A DNA stretch of 64,000 bases, taken from assembly GCF_003751265.1 (NCBI RefSeq), contig NZ_RJKN01000002.1:310001-374000 (forward strand), in the 5' to 3' direction. This DNA comes from Pseudokineococcus lusitanus. GTDB taxonomy: Bacteria > Actinomycetota > Actinomycetes > Actinomycetales > Quadrisphaeraceae. The notes under the pieces were generated by a model that worked only from the letters and a program-made list of their open reading frames with translations, was not told the DNA's origin and searched no databases. Below, piece by piece: positions 27,506 through 36,375 of the stretch. Both the position numbers and the translations under genes were made by a program. Positions within the stretch are counted from its first letter, which is position 1. Every line of letters begins with the position of its first letter.

Positions 27506-27832
27506 TCAGGCGGTCCCGAGGTCCTCGACGGCGTCGACGACGAGCGGCGGCCCCTGCTGGGCCGTCGTCAGCACCCCGTGCAGCTCGGCGCCCGTGACGC
27601 GGACGCGGTGGCCGACGAGGGGCGCCTGGTCGCGGCCGACGAGCCACGTCCCGTCCGCCGTCCGCAGGACGACGGCGCCCGCCTCGACCCCCGCCTCGAC
27701 GACGCCCTCGAGCACGACGGTGGCACCGCGCCCCTCCCGGACCGCGCCCGGCGGCGGTCCGGCGACCCCGAGCACCTCGAGGGCGGGGGCGTCCGGGTCG
27801 GGACGGTCGGGGGTCGGGTCGGTGTCGGGCAC
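27506..27832 (-). CDS. Small uncharacterised protein, OB-fold-like
   Basis: 108 residues. An acidic, proline-rich N-terminus precedes a beta-rich core (VVLEGVVEAGVEAGAVVLRT, ending VRVTGAELHGVLTTAQQG). The pattern suggests a five-stranded OB-like barrel. No family function is recognised. Codon composition fits a real gene. It stands alone, divergent from the MOSC gene. Confidence 0.6.
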   Translation of the reverse strand: MPDTDPTPDRPDPDAPALEVLGVAGPPPGAVREGRGATVVLEGVVEAGVEAGAVVLRTADGTWLVGRDQAPLVGHRVRVTGAELHGVLTTAQQGPPLVVDAVEDLGTA

Positions 27833-27911
27833 GCCCCGTGCCTACCCGAGGGGCAGCCGCCCCGCAGCCCCGGCGCGGGCCGACCACCGCGCCCTCCCGC
27901 ACCATGGGCGC

Positions 27912-28556
27912 GTGCCCGCCCCCGAGCCCGCGGACGACGCCGACCCCGCCGCCCTCGCCGACCTGCCGTGCCGCACCCCCGTCGAGGTGCTCTCCCTCCT
28001 CGCCTCGCCGGAGCACCACTACTTCGGCCGCGCCCGTGACGGGTCGCCGCACCCGCCGTCGCCGTCGCTCGACCGCGTGGAGGTGGTCGCCGGCAAGGGC
28101 GTCGTCGGGGACCGGTTCTTCGGCAAGGCCGCCCACATGGACGCGGCCGTGACCCTGCTCGCTGTGGAGGCGCTCGAGGGCGTGGCCGCCGACCTCGGGC
28201 TCGCGACGCCGGAGGACCCGCTCGGCGGCCTCGACCCGCGCCTCGCCCGGCGCAACGTCCTCCTGCGCGGCGCCCCCGTCGTCGCCCTCGTCGGCGCGGA
28301 CCTCGCGCTCGACCAGCGGGCGACCGGCGGCGACGTCGTCCGCTTCTCCGGCCGCCGCCAGGCCGCCCCCTGCGCCTGGATGGACGCCGTCCTCGCGCCC
28401 GGCGCGCACCCCGCGCTGCGCGGCCGGGGCGGCCTGCGGTGCGTGCCCACGTCGTCGGGCGTCCTCGTCGTCGGCCCCGCCGAGCTGCGGACCGCCGAGC
28501 CCGTCGACCCGCCGGCGGCCGGCGTCCCCGTCCTGCGGCGCGGCCGCCTGCCGTAG
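27912..28556 (+). CDS. MOSC-domain protein
   Basis: 214 residues from a GTG at 27912; a CACCAT -10-like element 6 bases upstream suggests a leaderless mRNA. The MOSC pattern is visible: [24 protein letters not shown], and the conserved Cys in [15 protein letters not shown] domains bind sulfurated molybdenum cofactor or handle thiol/amidoxime reduction. The exact role here is unknown. Confidence 0.85.
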   Translation: MPAPEPADDADPAALADLPCRTPVEVLSLLASPEHHYFGRARDGSPHPPSPSLDRVEVVAGKGVVGDRFFGKAAHMDAAVTLLAVEALEGVAADLGLATPEDPLGGLDPRLARRNVLLRGAPVVALVGADLALDQRATGGDVVRFSGRRQAAPCAWMDAVLAPGAHPALRGRGGLRCVPTSSGVLVVGPAELRTAEPVDPPAAGVPVLRRGRLP

Positions 28557-28743
28557 GCGGAGGGCCCCCGGCGTGCGGCCCGCCCGCCGTGGCCGCAGAG
28601 TGCTGCTGTCGGCCCCGGCCGCCGCCGCGCACCCGGAACACGCGCGCCCGGACGGCCGTTGCCACCCCCCGTCGGCACGACCGGCGCCCGCACGTCCGGC
28701 GCCGACCCCCGTCGTGCCTCCCGTCGAGACCCAGGAGACCCCT

Positions 28744-29793
28744 GTGCCCACGACCGTCAACGCCCTGACCACCGCCTCCGCCGACGCCGCGTTCGAGCGC
28801 TCCACCATCGAGCGCCGCGACGTCGGGCCCGCCGAGGTCCTCATCGACATCAAGTTCGCCGGCATCTGCCACTCGGACATCCACACCGCCCGCGGCGAGT
28901 GGGGCGAGACGCTCTACCCGCTGGTCCCCGGCCACGAGATCGCCGGCGTCGTCTCCGAGGTCGGGGCCGACGTCACGAAGTTCTCCGTCGGCGACCGCGT
29001 CGGCGTCGGCTGCTTCGTCGACTCCTGCCGCGAGTGCGAGAACTGCAAGGCGGGCGAGGAGCAGTACTGCCTCAAGGGCGAGACCGGCACCTACAACGCC
29101 GTCGGCAAGGACGGCCGTCCGACCGACGGCGGCTACAGCGAGAAGATCGTCGTCGACGAGAACTACGTCATGGGCATCCCCGAGGGGATCGACCTCGACG
29201 TCGCCGCCCCGCTGCTGTGCGCCGGCATCACGCTCTACAGCCCGCTCAAGCACTGGGGCGCGGGGCCGGGCAAGAAGGTCGCGATCGTGGGCCTCGGCGG
29301 CCTCGGCCACATGGGCGTGAAGATCGCCAAGGCCCTCGGCGCCGAGGTGACGGTGCTGTCGCAGTCGCTGAAGAAGCAGGAGGACGGCCTCCGCCTGGGC
29401 GCCGACCACTACTACGCGACGGGCGACGAGGGCACCTTCGAGTCCCTCGCCGGCACCTTCGACCTCATCGTCAGCACCATCTCCGCCAACGTGGACTTCA
29501 ACGCCTACCTCGGGCTGCTCAAGCTCGACGGTGCGCTCGTCCAGGTCGGCGCCCCGGAGAAGCCGCTCGACATCGCGGCCTTCTCGCTCATCCAGGGCCG
29601 CAAGACCCTCGCCGGCTCGAAGATCGGCGGCATCCGCCAGACGCAGGAGATGCTCGACTTCTGCGCCGAGCACGGGATCGGCGCCGAGGTCGAGGTCATC
29701 GGCGCCGACGAGGTCGACGAGGCCTACGAGCGTGTCGTCGCCAGCGACGTCCGCTACCGCTTCGTCATCGACACGGCCACGCTCGCCGGCTGA
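28744..29793 (+). CDS. Zinc-dependent alcohol dehydrogenase (cinnamyl alcohol dehydrogenase/YahK family)
   Basis: 349 residues from a GTG with an AGGAG ribosome-binding site at 28732-28736. Catalytic zinc ligands are in AGICHSDIH and PGHEIAG. The structural zinc site has four Cys in [15 protein letters not shown]. The coenzyme motif is [18 protein letters not shown], with SQS after the next strand, as in NADPH-preferring members. The expected reaction is reduction of aldehydes to alcohols. It is followed by a very strong terminator. Confidence 0.93.
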   Translation: MPTTVNALTTASADAAFERSTIERRDVGPAEVLIDIKFAGICHSDIHTARGEWGETLYPLVPGHEIAGVVSEVGADVTKFSVGDRVGVGCFVDSCRECENCKAGEEQYCLKGETGTYNAVGKDGRPTDGGYSEKIVVDENYVMGIPEGIDLDVAAPLLCAGITLYSPLKHWGAGPGKKVAIVGLGGLGHMGVKIAKALGAEVTVLSQSLKKQEDGLRLGADHYYATGDEGTFESLAGTFDLIVSTISANVDFNAYLGLLKLDGALVQVGAPEKPLDIAAFSLIQGRKTLAGSKIGGIRQTQEMLDFCAEHGIGAEVEVIGADEVDEAYERVVASDVRYRFVIDTATLAG

Positions 29794-29800
29794 CGCACGG

Positions 29801-29844
29801 ACGACGACGGCCCCCCACCCGCTCGGGTGGGGGGCCGTCGTCGT
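29801..29844. terminator. Perfect 20-bp bidirectional terminator hairpin
   Basis: Arms 29801-29820 and 29825-29844 are exactly complementary around a GCTC loop. It lies between the convergent alcohol dehydrogenase and csrA stops, and so closes the flhA-csrA operon too. Confidence 0.88.
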
Positions 29845-29862
29845 CGTGGGGCGGCGGTCGCG

Positions 29863-30138
29863 TCAGCCCGCCGGGGGCGGGGAGGGCTCCTCGGACGACG
29901 GCTGCTGCGGCCGCCCGGCGAAGAGTCCGGTGAGGGCGGCCACGGCGTCGTCGCTCACGGCGGCGGCGGAGCGGTTGGCCTCCACGACGGCGCGGTAGAC
30001 CTCCTCGCGGTGGACCGCGACGCTGCGGGGGGCGTCGATGCCGAGGCGCACCACGTCACCACGGACGTCCACCACCGTCACGGTGACGTCGTCTCCGATG
30101 ACGATGCTCTCTCCGGCACGACGTGTCAGGACCAGCAC
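29863..30138 (-). CDS. csrA: Carbon storage regulator CsrA, RNA-binding
   Basis: 91 residues. The first ~60 are canonical Csr[39 protein letters not shown], with the strand-1 Leu-Thr-Arg and the strand-5 Arg/His region that bind GGA motifs. A disordered 30-residue tail ([15 protein letters not shown]) is extra. It is the last gene behind flhA, as in many flagellar clusters. Flagellar leaders in this window carry ACGGAC-loop hairpins that fit CsrA targets. No fliW antagonist gene is in view. Confidence 0.95.
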   Translation of the reverse strand: MLVLTRRAGESIVIGDDVTVTVVDVRGDVVRLGIDAPRSVAVHREEVYRAVVEANRSAAAVSDDAVAALTGLFAGRPQQPSSEEPSPPPAG

Positions 30139-30144
30139 CCGGCG

Positions 30145-30150
30145 AGCATA
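30145..30150 (-). promoter_or_regulatory. Possible -10 for a leaderless csrA transcript
   Basis: TATGCT on the minus strand ends 6 bases before the csrA GTG, and no Shine-Dalgarno sequence is visible there. csrA may thus have its own promoter within the flhA operon. The -35 is unconvincing. Confidence 0.3.
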
Positions 30151-30196
30151 GGTGCGACCGCCCGCCCGCGCGGGAGCGCGTCGGCCGGTCGGGGGG

Positions 30197-30475
30197 TCAG
30201 CCGCCGGACGAGGAGCGCAGCTGCTCCGCGACGGCGTCCGGCAGGACCCCCGGCTGCGCCGAGGCGGGACCCGGCCTCGTCGTCGTGGCGGGGGCCGCCG
30301 CCGCGGGCTCGGGGCGCAGGAGCCGACGGAGGACCGCCTCGGCGACCATCGCCGCGACGAGCGCGGCCAGCAGCCGGACCGCCGCGCCGAGCGGCGACGT
30401 GGCCCCCGTCAGGAGGCCGTGGAGCACGGGCAGCGTGAGGACGACCGTGAGGCCCGCGACGACGCCGAGGTTCAC
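30197..30475 (-). CDS. Small membrane protein in the flhA-csrA operon
   Basis: 92 residues from a GTG that overlaps the upstream stop (GTGA). Two hydrophobic helices (residues 4-22 and 29-48) are followed by an Arg-Pro/Ala-rich cytoplasmic tail. No family is recognised. Tight coupling to the FlhF-like gene argues for a role in flagellar placement or export. Confidence 0.65.
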   Translation of the reverse strand: MNLGVVAGLTVVLTLPVLHGLLTGATSPLGAAVRLLAALVAAMVAEAVLRRLLRPEPAAAAPATTTRPGPASAQPGVLPDAVAEQLRSSSGG

Positions 30476-32091
30476 CAGGCCACCCCGCGCTCCGGGCGCA
30501 GGCGGCGGGCCGCGGGGGCGACGTCGGCGGGGGGCGCCGACGGCAGGAGCAGCGACATCCACGTTCCCGCGCCGGCGGGGCCGCCGTCGACGGTCGCGAC
30601 GGGCAGGTCGAGGCCGAGCGGCGTGCCCGGGTCGGACGTGCCGCCCGCGCGGACGACGTGGAGGACGTCGGCCGCGCCGGGCGCGACGCCCTCGAGCCAC
30701 CGCTCGGTGTCGCGCGGCTTGCGCGTGGCGTCGACGACGACGTGCACCTGGTCGGCCTGCAGCGCCACGAGGACGGCGGCCGCCCAGCGGACGTCGTCGG
30801 CGTCGCAGTCGGCCTGCACGACGACGACGCCCGGGGCGTCGCCGAGGCGGACCGTGGCGGCGGCGCGGCGGGCCGCGGCGGCGTCGCGGACGACGTCGCC
30901 CCGCAGCGCGCCGGTGCCACCGGGGCGGGCGGCGACGACGACCTGCTGCGGGCCGACGCCGAGGCGGCCGGCGACCGTCTGGGCGACCCCGAGGGCGTCC
31001 CGCGGGGCGCCGACGACGACGACGAGGTCGCCGTCCCGGGCGGGCAGCGGCGCGGGGCCGGGCAGCGACGCGAGGAGGCCGTGGACGTCCGCGGCGCCGG
31101 CCTCGGCGGGCAGCGCGGCGAGGAGGTGCTCCGGCAGGCCGGCGGCGGCGAGCTGCTCGTGCAGCGCGCCGCGCCCGGCGGCCGGGGCCTGCGACGGGGC
31201 CGGGGCCGGGGCCGGGGGCAGGTCAGGGGCGGACGCGGGGGCCGCGGCGGCGACCGGCTCGACGACCGGCTCCTCGGCCTGCTCGTCGACGGGCTCCTCG
31301 ACGGGGGCCGCGTCGCGGCGCGCGGTCAGCAGCTGCATGAGCTCGGCGACGGCCGCGCCCGCGGGCACGGGCTCGGGGCCGGTGGGCACGTCGTCCTCCG
31401 CCGTGGCCGACGGCGCGGGAGCCGGAGGAGCGGTCTCGTGGTCCGGCTCCGCGGCGTCGCGGACGGCGTCGAGCACGGCCGCGAAGGCGGCGCTCTCGGT
31501 CGAGACGGGACGGCCGGGCGACGGCGCGGGCGCGCCCGGGTCCGCGTGGCGGCCGCGGGCGGCCCGGGCGCCGGGCATCTCCCCCTGCGCGGGCACCGTC
31601 GGCGGCACGGGCGCCGACGCCGGCGCGTGCGCGGAGGCGGCCTCCTGCGCGTCGGCGGCGGCGAGGAGGGCGTCGAGACCGCCGGCCGCGGGCGCGGCGC
31701 CGGTGGCGCCGGCCTCGTCCAGCGCCTGCGAGCGGACGAGCGCGCGGGCGATGGGCGAGTCGAAGAGGTCGTCGAGGACCTCGTCACGACGGCTCCCGGC
31801 GGCGCCGGGCAGCTGGTCTCGACCGTTCACGGCGTCCTCCTGGGCGGGACGGGGCAGGGCGGTGGGCGGGGCGGCGGGGGCGGGGGTCGGGCCCGGCGCC
31901 GGGACGGCGGGGGCGTCGTCCTCGTCGTCGACCTCGACGACGAGCTCGAAGCGCTCCTTGGCGAAGAAGCCGGCGACGCCGCCGACACGGACCTTCTCGG
32001 CGCGGACGACGCGCGCGCCCGGCCCGTGCTCGCTCGCGACGCGGGCCAGCAGCGGCTCGATCGCGTCCCCCTCGAGGACGACGGTGGTCAT
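30472..32091 (-). CDS. flhF: FlhF-like protein with degenerate GTPase domain
   Basis: 539 residues. The N-terminal ~60 residues match the FlhF B-domain pattern (ARVASEHGPGARVVRAEKVRVGG, then AGFFAKERFELVVEV). An Ala/Pro/Glu-rich linker of about 240 residues follows, then an SRP-GTPase-like region (about 330-539). The P-loop position reads VVVVGAPRDALGVAQ with no GKT/S, and the DTAG-like motif is replaced by VQADCDADD, so GTP hydrolysis is unlikely. It starts 1 base after the flhA stop, the usual place for flhF. The call rests on position, B-domain and overall layout. Confidence 0.65.
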   Translation of the reverse strand: MTTVVLEGDAIEPLLARVASEHGPGARVVRAEKVRVGGVAGFFAKERFELVVEVDDEDDAPAVPAPGPTPAPAAPPTALPRPAQEDAVNGRDQLPGAAGSRRDEVLDDLFDSPIARALVRSQALDEAGATGAAPAAGGLDALLAAADAQEAASAHAPASAPVPPTVPAQGEMPGARAARGRHADPGAPAPSPGRPVSTESAAFAAVLDAVRDAAEPDHETAPPAPAPSATAEDDVPTGPEPVPAGAAVAELMQLLTARRDAAPVEEPVDEQAEEPVVEPVAAAAPASAPDLPPAPAPAPSQAPAAGRGALHEQLAAAGLPEHLLAALPAEAGAADVHGLLASLPGPAPLPARDGDLVVVVGAPRDALGVAQTVAGRLGVGPQQVVVAARPGGTGALRGDVVRDAAAARRAAATVRLGDAPGVVVVQADCDADDVRWAAAVLVALQADQVHVVVDATRKPRDTERWLEGVAPGAADVLHVVRAGGTSDPGTPLGLDLPVATVDGGPAGAGTWMSLLLPSAPPADVAPAARRLRPERGVAW

Positions 32092-32092
32092 C

Positions 32093-34171
32093 TCAGCCCC
32101 CCAGCGCGCCGGCCGGGACCGGGAGCGACCCGGTCACGGTGCCGACGGTCTCGATACGGGGCCCGGCGGCGCCGGCGCCCCCCGCCTCCGTGTAGGACAG
32201 CACGGCCAGGCGCGGCACGCCCAGCCCGACGAGGCGCCGCAGGGGCGCCCGCAGCACCGGCGCGCAGACGAGGACGGCCGTCCAGCCCATGTCCTCGGCC
32301 TGGCGCAGGGCCGCGTCGGCCTGCTCGACGACGGTCTCCGCGCGGCGCGGGTCGAGGGTCAGGGTGGCCCCCTCCTCGCCCGGGCGGACGGACTCGGCGA
32401 GCTGGTGCTCGAGCAGCGGGTCGAGCGTGATGACCCGGAGGACGCCGTCGCGCGCCGCGGCGGCGGCGATGGCCGGGCCGAGGGCCGAGCGGGCCGCCTC
32501 GACGAGGCCGTCGAGGTCGGTGCCGCCGGTGCGGGCGCGCATGGACAGCGCCTCGAGGATGCGGGCGAGGTCCCGGATGGCGACCCCCTCCTCCAGCAGC
32601 GCGCGCAGCACCCGCTGCACCTCGCCCAGCGTCATGACGGCGGGGACGAGCTCCTCGACGACCGCCGGGTCGTCCACCTTGACGGCGTCGACGAGCGCCC
32701 GCACGTCCTCGCGGGACAGCAGGCGGCCGGCGTGGGTCCGGACGACCTCGGCGAGGTGGGTGACGAGCACCGAGGCGCGGTCGACGACGGTGGCGCCGGT
32801 CATCTCGGCCTGGTGCTGCAGCTCGGCGGGCACCCAGCGGCCGGCGAGGCCGAAGACGGGCTCGCTGGTCGGCGTGCCGGGCAGGTGGTCGACGTCGTCG
32901 CCGAGCGCGAGGACCCGCCCGGGGGGCGCCTGGCCGCGGCCGACCTCGACGCCGGAGATGCGGATGGCGTAGCTGGACGCCGGCAGGTCGATGCTGTCGC
33001 GGGTCCGGACCGGCGGGACGACGAGGCCCAGCTCGAGGGCCGTCTTGCGGCGCAGTCCGCGGACGCGGTCGAGGAGGTCGCCGCCGGCGGCCGTGTCGAC
33101 GAGGTCGACGAGGTCCGGGGCGAGGACTACCTCGAGCGGGTCGACGCGCATCTGCTGCAGGAGCGCCTCGGGGCTGTCCGGGCGGGGGCCGACCGGCAGG
33201 GCGAGGTCCTCCTCCGCGGCCGCGATGGCCTCGGCCTCGGCGTTCTTGCCGGCCCGCTGGGAGGCGAGGAGGACGGCCGCGCCGAGGAGCATGAAGGGCA
33301 GCTTGGGCATGCCCGGGATGAGGGCGATGACGATGATTCCGGCGCCGGCGATCTGCAGGGCGGGCTTGTGGCGCAGCAGCTGCTCGGCGGCGTCGCTGCC
33401 CATGTCCCCCTGCGTCGTGGCGCGGGTGACGATGAGGCCGGTGGCGACGGACAGCAGCAGGGCGGGGATCTGGGAGACGAGGCCGTCCCCGACCGTGAGG
33501 AGGCTGTAGGTCTCGAGCGCCTCGGCCGGCTCCATGCCCTTCTGGACCATGCCGATGATGAAGCCGCCGACGAGGTTGATGACCGTGATGATGATGCCGG
33601 CGATGGCGTCGCCCTTGACGAACTTCGAGCCACCGTCCATGGCGCCGTAGAAGTCGGCCTCGGCGGTGACGTCGGCGCGGCGGCGGCGCGCGGTGTCCTC
33701 GTCGATGAGGCCCGCGTTGAGGTCCGCGTCGATGGCCATCTGCTTGCCGGGCATCGCGTCGAGGGTGAAGCGGGCGCCCACCTCGGCGACGCGGCCGGCG
33801 CCGTTGGTGATGACGACGAACTGGATGATCACGAGGATCAGGAAGATCACCAGGCCGATGACGAGCGACCCCGAGATGACGAAGTGGCCGAAGGCCTCGA
33901 TGACCTTGCCGGCGTGGGCCTCGGCGAGCACGAGCCGGGTGGAGGCCACGTTGAGGCCCAGCCGGAACAGCGTCAGCACGAGGAGCAGCGACGGGAAGAT
34001 CGCGAAGTCGAGCGGGCGGCGCACGTACATGGCCGTCAGCAGCACGACGAGCGAGGCGGTGATGTTCGACGCGATGAGCAGGTCGATCATCGGTGCGGGC
34101 ACCGGGACGACGAGCAGCAGGACGATGCCGACGATGCCGACCGGGACGGCCAGACGGGAGATGCGGCCCAC
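32093..34171 (-). CDS. flhA: Flagellar export gate protein FlhA
   Basis: 692 residues, the normal length. Eight membrane helices are in the first ~330 residues, with the conserved cytoplasmic loop GARFTLDAMPGKQMAIDADLN and the FHIPEP-equivalent region near MVQKGMEPAE. The C-terminal ~350 residues form the cytoplasmic nonamer domain. It is part of the type III flagellar export gate. The GTG follows a GGGGGAAGGAC site. First gene of the flhA-flhF-small protein-csrA operon, driven by the sigma-28-type promoter at 34260-34286. Confidence 0.97.
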   Translation of the reverse strand: MGRISRLAVPVGIVGIVLLLVVPVPAPMIDLLIASNITASLVVLLTAMYVRRPLDFAIFPSLLLVLTLFRLGLNVASTRLVLAEAHAGKVIEAFGHFVISGSLVIGLVIFLILVIIQFVVITNGAGRVAEVGARFTLDAMPGKQMAIDADLNAGLIDEDTARRRRADVTAEADFYGAMDGGSKFVKGDAIAGIIITVINLVGGFIIGMVQKGMEPAEALETYSLLTVGDGLVSQIPALLLSVATGLIVTRATTQGDMGSDAAEQLLRHKPALQIAGAGIIVIALIPGMPKLPFMLLGAAVLLASQRAGKNAEAEAIAAAEEDLALPVGPRPDSPEALLQQMRVDPLEVVLAPDLVDLVDTAAGGDLLDRVRGLRRKTALELGLVVPPVRTRDSIDLPASSYAIRISGVEVGRGQAPPGRVLALGDDVDHLPGTPTSEPVFGLAGRWVPAELQHQAEMTGATVVDRASVLVTHLAEVVRTHAGRLLSREDVRALVDAVKVDDPAVVEELVPAVMTLGEVQRVLRALLEEGVAIRDLARILEALSMRARTGGTDLDGLVEAARSALGPAIAAAAARDGVLRVITLDPLLEHQLAESVRPGEEGATLTLDPRRAETVVEQADAALRQAEDMGWTAVLVCAPVLRAPLRRLVGLGVPRLAVLSYTEAGGAGAAGPRIETVGTVTGSLPVPAGALGG

Positions 34172-34218
34172 GACGTCCTTCCCCCGGGCCGCGCTGCGCC
34201 CCGGTGCTGTGGTGTCTC

Positions 34219-34232
34219 GCGGATCCGTCCGC
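34219..34232 (-). promoter_or_regulatory. Candidate CsrA-site hairpin in the flhA leader
   Basis: On the minus strand GCGG-ACGGAT-CCGC forms a 4-bp stem with an ANGGA-containing hexaloop, about 50 bases before the flhA start. It is weaker than the flagellin leader hairpins. Confidence 0.4.
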
Positions 34233-34259
34233 CCTGCGTGCCGTCCTGGCAGAGGTGGT

Positions 34260-34286
34260 GTCGGCAGCAGGCGTCGTGACCTTGAG
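34260..34286 (-). promoter_or_regulatory. Sigma-28 promoter of flhA
   Basis: Minus strand CTCAAG (34281-34286), 15 bases, GCCGAC (34260-34265). A CCG-N2-CGG element (34287-34299) directly abuts the -35. Confidence 0.7.
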
Positions 34287-34377
34287 CCGGACGGGTGGCC
34301 CGGGCGTGTCGCGGGCCGCAGGCTGTCGGGGCCGCCCGGGCAGCCGCCCGGACGGCGGGACCGGCCTCGGAGGACGC

Positions 34378-35208
34378 ATGACCACCTGGTTCATCACCGG
34401 CTGCTCGACCGGGCTCGGCCGCGCGCTGGCCGAGACCGTGCTCGCGGCCGGCCACGACGCCGCCGTCACCGCCCGGGACCCGCGGACGCTCGACGACCTC
34501 GTCGCCGCCCACCCCGACCACGCCCTGGCGCTCCCCCTCGACGTCACCGACGCCGCGCAGGTCCGCAGCGCCGTGGACCGCACGCTCGAGCGCTTCGGCG
34601 CCGTCGACGTCGCGGTCAACAACGCCGGCTACGGCTACCGGGCCGCGGTCGAGGAGGGCGACCCCGCCGACGTCGCCCGCCTCTTCGCGACCAACGTCAC
34701 CGGCGCCGTCGACGTCATGAAGGCGGTGCTGCCCGGGATGCGCGCCCGGCGCCGCGGGACGGTCGTCAACATCTCTTCCATCGGGGCGCAGGTCTGCCCG
34801 CCGGGGTCCGGGTACTACGCCGCCAGCAAGGCCGCGCTCGAGGCGCTCACGGCGTCCGCCCGCACCGAGCTGGCGCCGCTGGGCATCACCGCGATGTCGG
34901 TGGAGCCGGGCGGCTTCCGGACGGACTTCGCCGGCCGGTCGCTGACGCAGTCCCCGTCCGCCATCGAGGACTACGCCGGGACGGCGGGGAAGCGCCGCAA
35001 GGAGGTCGACCGGGCCCACGGCACGCAGCCGGGCGACCCGGCGCGGGCCGCCGCGGCGATCATGGCCGCGGTCGCGGCGGGGCGGCCCCCGGCGCTCCTC
35101 CTGCTCGGCACCGACGCCCTCGAGGCCGCGGAGGGCGTCCTCGACGCGCGGCGGGCCGAGCTCGAGGCGTGGCGGGAGCTGTCGGCGGGCACGGACCTCG
35201 ACGGCTGA
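34378..35208 (+). CDS. Short-chain dehydrogenase/reductase
   Basis: 276 residues, classical SDR. The cofactor motif is TGCSTGLGRALAE (residues 7-19); the structural NNAGYG and the catalytic Ser in NISSIGA and YYAASK (Tyr, Lys) are present. The ATG has a GGAGGA site. Replacement of the usual acidic residue after beta-2 by an Arg (TARD) hints at NADPH. The substrate is unknown. It lies against the flagellar strand between flhA and flhB and looks like an insertion unrelated to motility. Confidence 0.92.
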   Translation: MTTWFITGCSTGLGRALAETVLAAGHDAAVTARDPRTLDDLVAAHPDHALALPLDVTDAAQVRSAVDRTLERFGAVDVAVNNAGYGYRAAVEEGDPADVARLFATNVTGAVDVMKAVLPGMRARRRGTVVNISSIGAQVCPPGSGYYAASKAALEALTASARTELAPLGITAMSVEPGGFRTDFAGRSLTQSPSAIEDYAGTAGKRRKEVDRAHGTQPGDPARAAAAIMAAVAAGRPPALLLLGTDALEAAEGVLDARRAELEAWRELSAGTDLDG

Positions 35209-35220
35209 GGCGCCGCTCCC

Positions 35221-35238
35221 CCCGCCGCGCGCGGCGGG
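35221..35238 (+). terminator. Palindromic GC hairpin after the SDR gene
   Basis: CCCGCCGCGCGCGGCGGG is an 18-base perfect palindrome 12 bases after the SDR stop; a possible terminator. Confidence 0.4.
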
Positions 35239-35412
35239 CCGACCGGCAGCCGGCCCGACGCCGACGGCCGCGGCCCCCCGGGGCTCGTCACCCCGAGGTC
35301 GGACGACGTCGGTGGGCCGGGTCAGCCCGCGGGCCGACGCCCCCGAGCCCCGTCGTGCCTACCGTCGGGGGCGGCCGGAGCCGCACCGCGCGGCGGGCCG
35401 AGGAGGACGACG

Positions 35413-36108
35413 ATGACCACGCCCGCCCCGCCGCTCACCGCTCTTGCCGCGCCGCGCCGCGGCCGGGGCCCCGACCGACGCCGCGGCGTCCTGCGCGGCG
35501 TCCTGGCGCCCGCCCTCCTGGCGGCGGGGGTCGGCACGGCGCTCGGCGTCCTCACCTCCTACGCCCAGGGGTGGCTGCCCGAGCAGGTCGCCCCGTTGGC
35601 CAACTCCTCGACGTCGTGGTGCGTCGTCGCCGCCCTCCTCGCCCTCACGGCCCGGTCGGCGCCGGCGGGCGCCCTCGCGGCCACGGCGGCCCTGCTCTCC
35701 CTCAACGCCGGCTACGGCCTCGGGTCGGAGCTCCGGGGCTACGTCTACGGCAGCCAGGGGCTGGCGTTCTGGTCGCTCGCGGCCGTCGTCGCCGGGCCGC
35801 CGGTCGGGGCGGCGGTGCACTGGGTCCGGCAGCGGCGCCGCCTCCTCGGCCCGCCCGCCGCGGGGGTGCTGGCCGGTGTCGTGGCCGGGGAGGGCGCGTA
35901 CGGCGTCCTGGTCCTCGCCGACGTCACGCCGTACGGCCCGTACCACGGCGTCCAGCTGGCCCTCGGCGTCGTCGGCCTGGCATGGGCCTGCGTGCGGCTG
36001 CGCCGGCCGGCCGGGGTGGCCGTCGCCGTCGCGGTGGCCGTGGCCGTGGCGGTCGCCTTCGTCGTCGTCTACGGCGACCCGCAGCTCTTCTCGCAGGTCG
36101 TCGGCTGA
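35413..36108 (+). CDS. DUF6518-like multi-pass membrane protein
   Basis: 231 residues with about six to seven hydrophobic segments. The pattern GVLTSYAQGWLPEQVAPLANSSTSW resembles DUF6518 proteins. Loop residues YGLGSELRGYVYGSQGLAFW are also conserved-looking. Function is unknown. It lies on the plus strand between SDR and flhB, converging on the flagellar fliO operon with 22 bases between stops. Confidence 0.65.
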   Translation: MTTPAPPLTALAAPRRGRGPDRRRGVLRGVLAPALLAAGVGTALGVLTSYAQGWLPEQVAPLANSSTSWCVVAALLALTARSAPAGALAATAALLSLNAGYGLGSELRGYVYGSQGLAFWSLAAVVAGPPVGAAVHWVRQRRRLLGPPAAGVLAGVVAGEGAYGVLVLADVTPYGPYHGVQLALGVVGLAWACVRLRRPAGVAVAVAVAVAVAVAFVVVYGDPQLFSQVVG

Positions 36109-36130
36109 GCGGGTCGGGCGCCCCGCCGGG

Positions 36131-36373
36131 TCAGCCGGCGAGCCGGCGCCACGCGACCACGAGCACGAAGGGCGTGCTGACGGCGAGCACCACCGAGACG
36201 GCGAGCGCCACCTGCACGACGCGCGACGTCGGCCGCCCGGCGCGACGCTGCTCACGACGCCACCGCAGCGCCATCCACAGGCCGGCCGGCCAGAAGGACC
36301 ACACGGCCCCCAGCAGCAGCGCCACCTCGCCGACGTCGTGGGTCGGCCTGCCGCCGCGCGCCTCGTCGACCAC
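36131..36373 (-). CDS. Small two-helix membrane protein at the end of the fliO-flhB operon
   Basis: 80 residues from a GTG at 36373, two bases after the flhB stop. Two membrane helices (VALLLGAVWSFWPAGLWMAL; VVQVALAVSVVLAVSTPFVL) are joined by an Arg-rich loop RWRREQRRAGR. No family is recognised. Position suggests co-expression with export-gate genes. Confidence 0.6.
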   Translation of the reverse strand: MVDEARGGRPTHDVGEVALLLGAVWSFWPAGLWMALRWRREQRRAGRPTSRVVQVALAVSVVLAVSTPFVLVVAWRRLAG

Positions 36374-36375
36374 CG

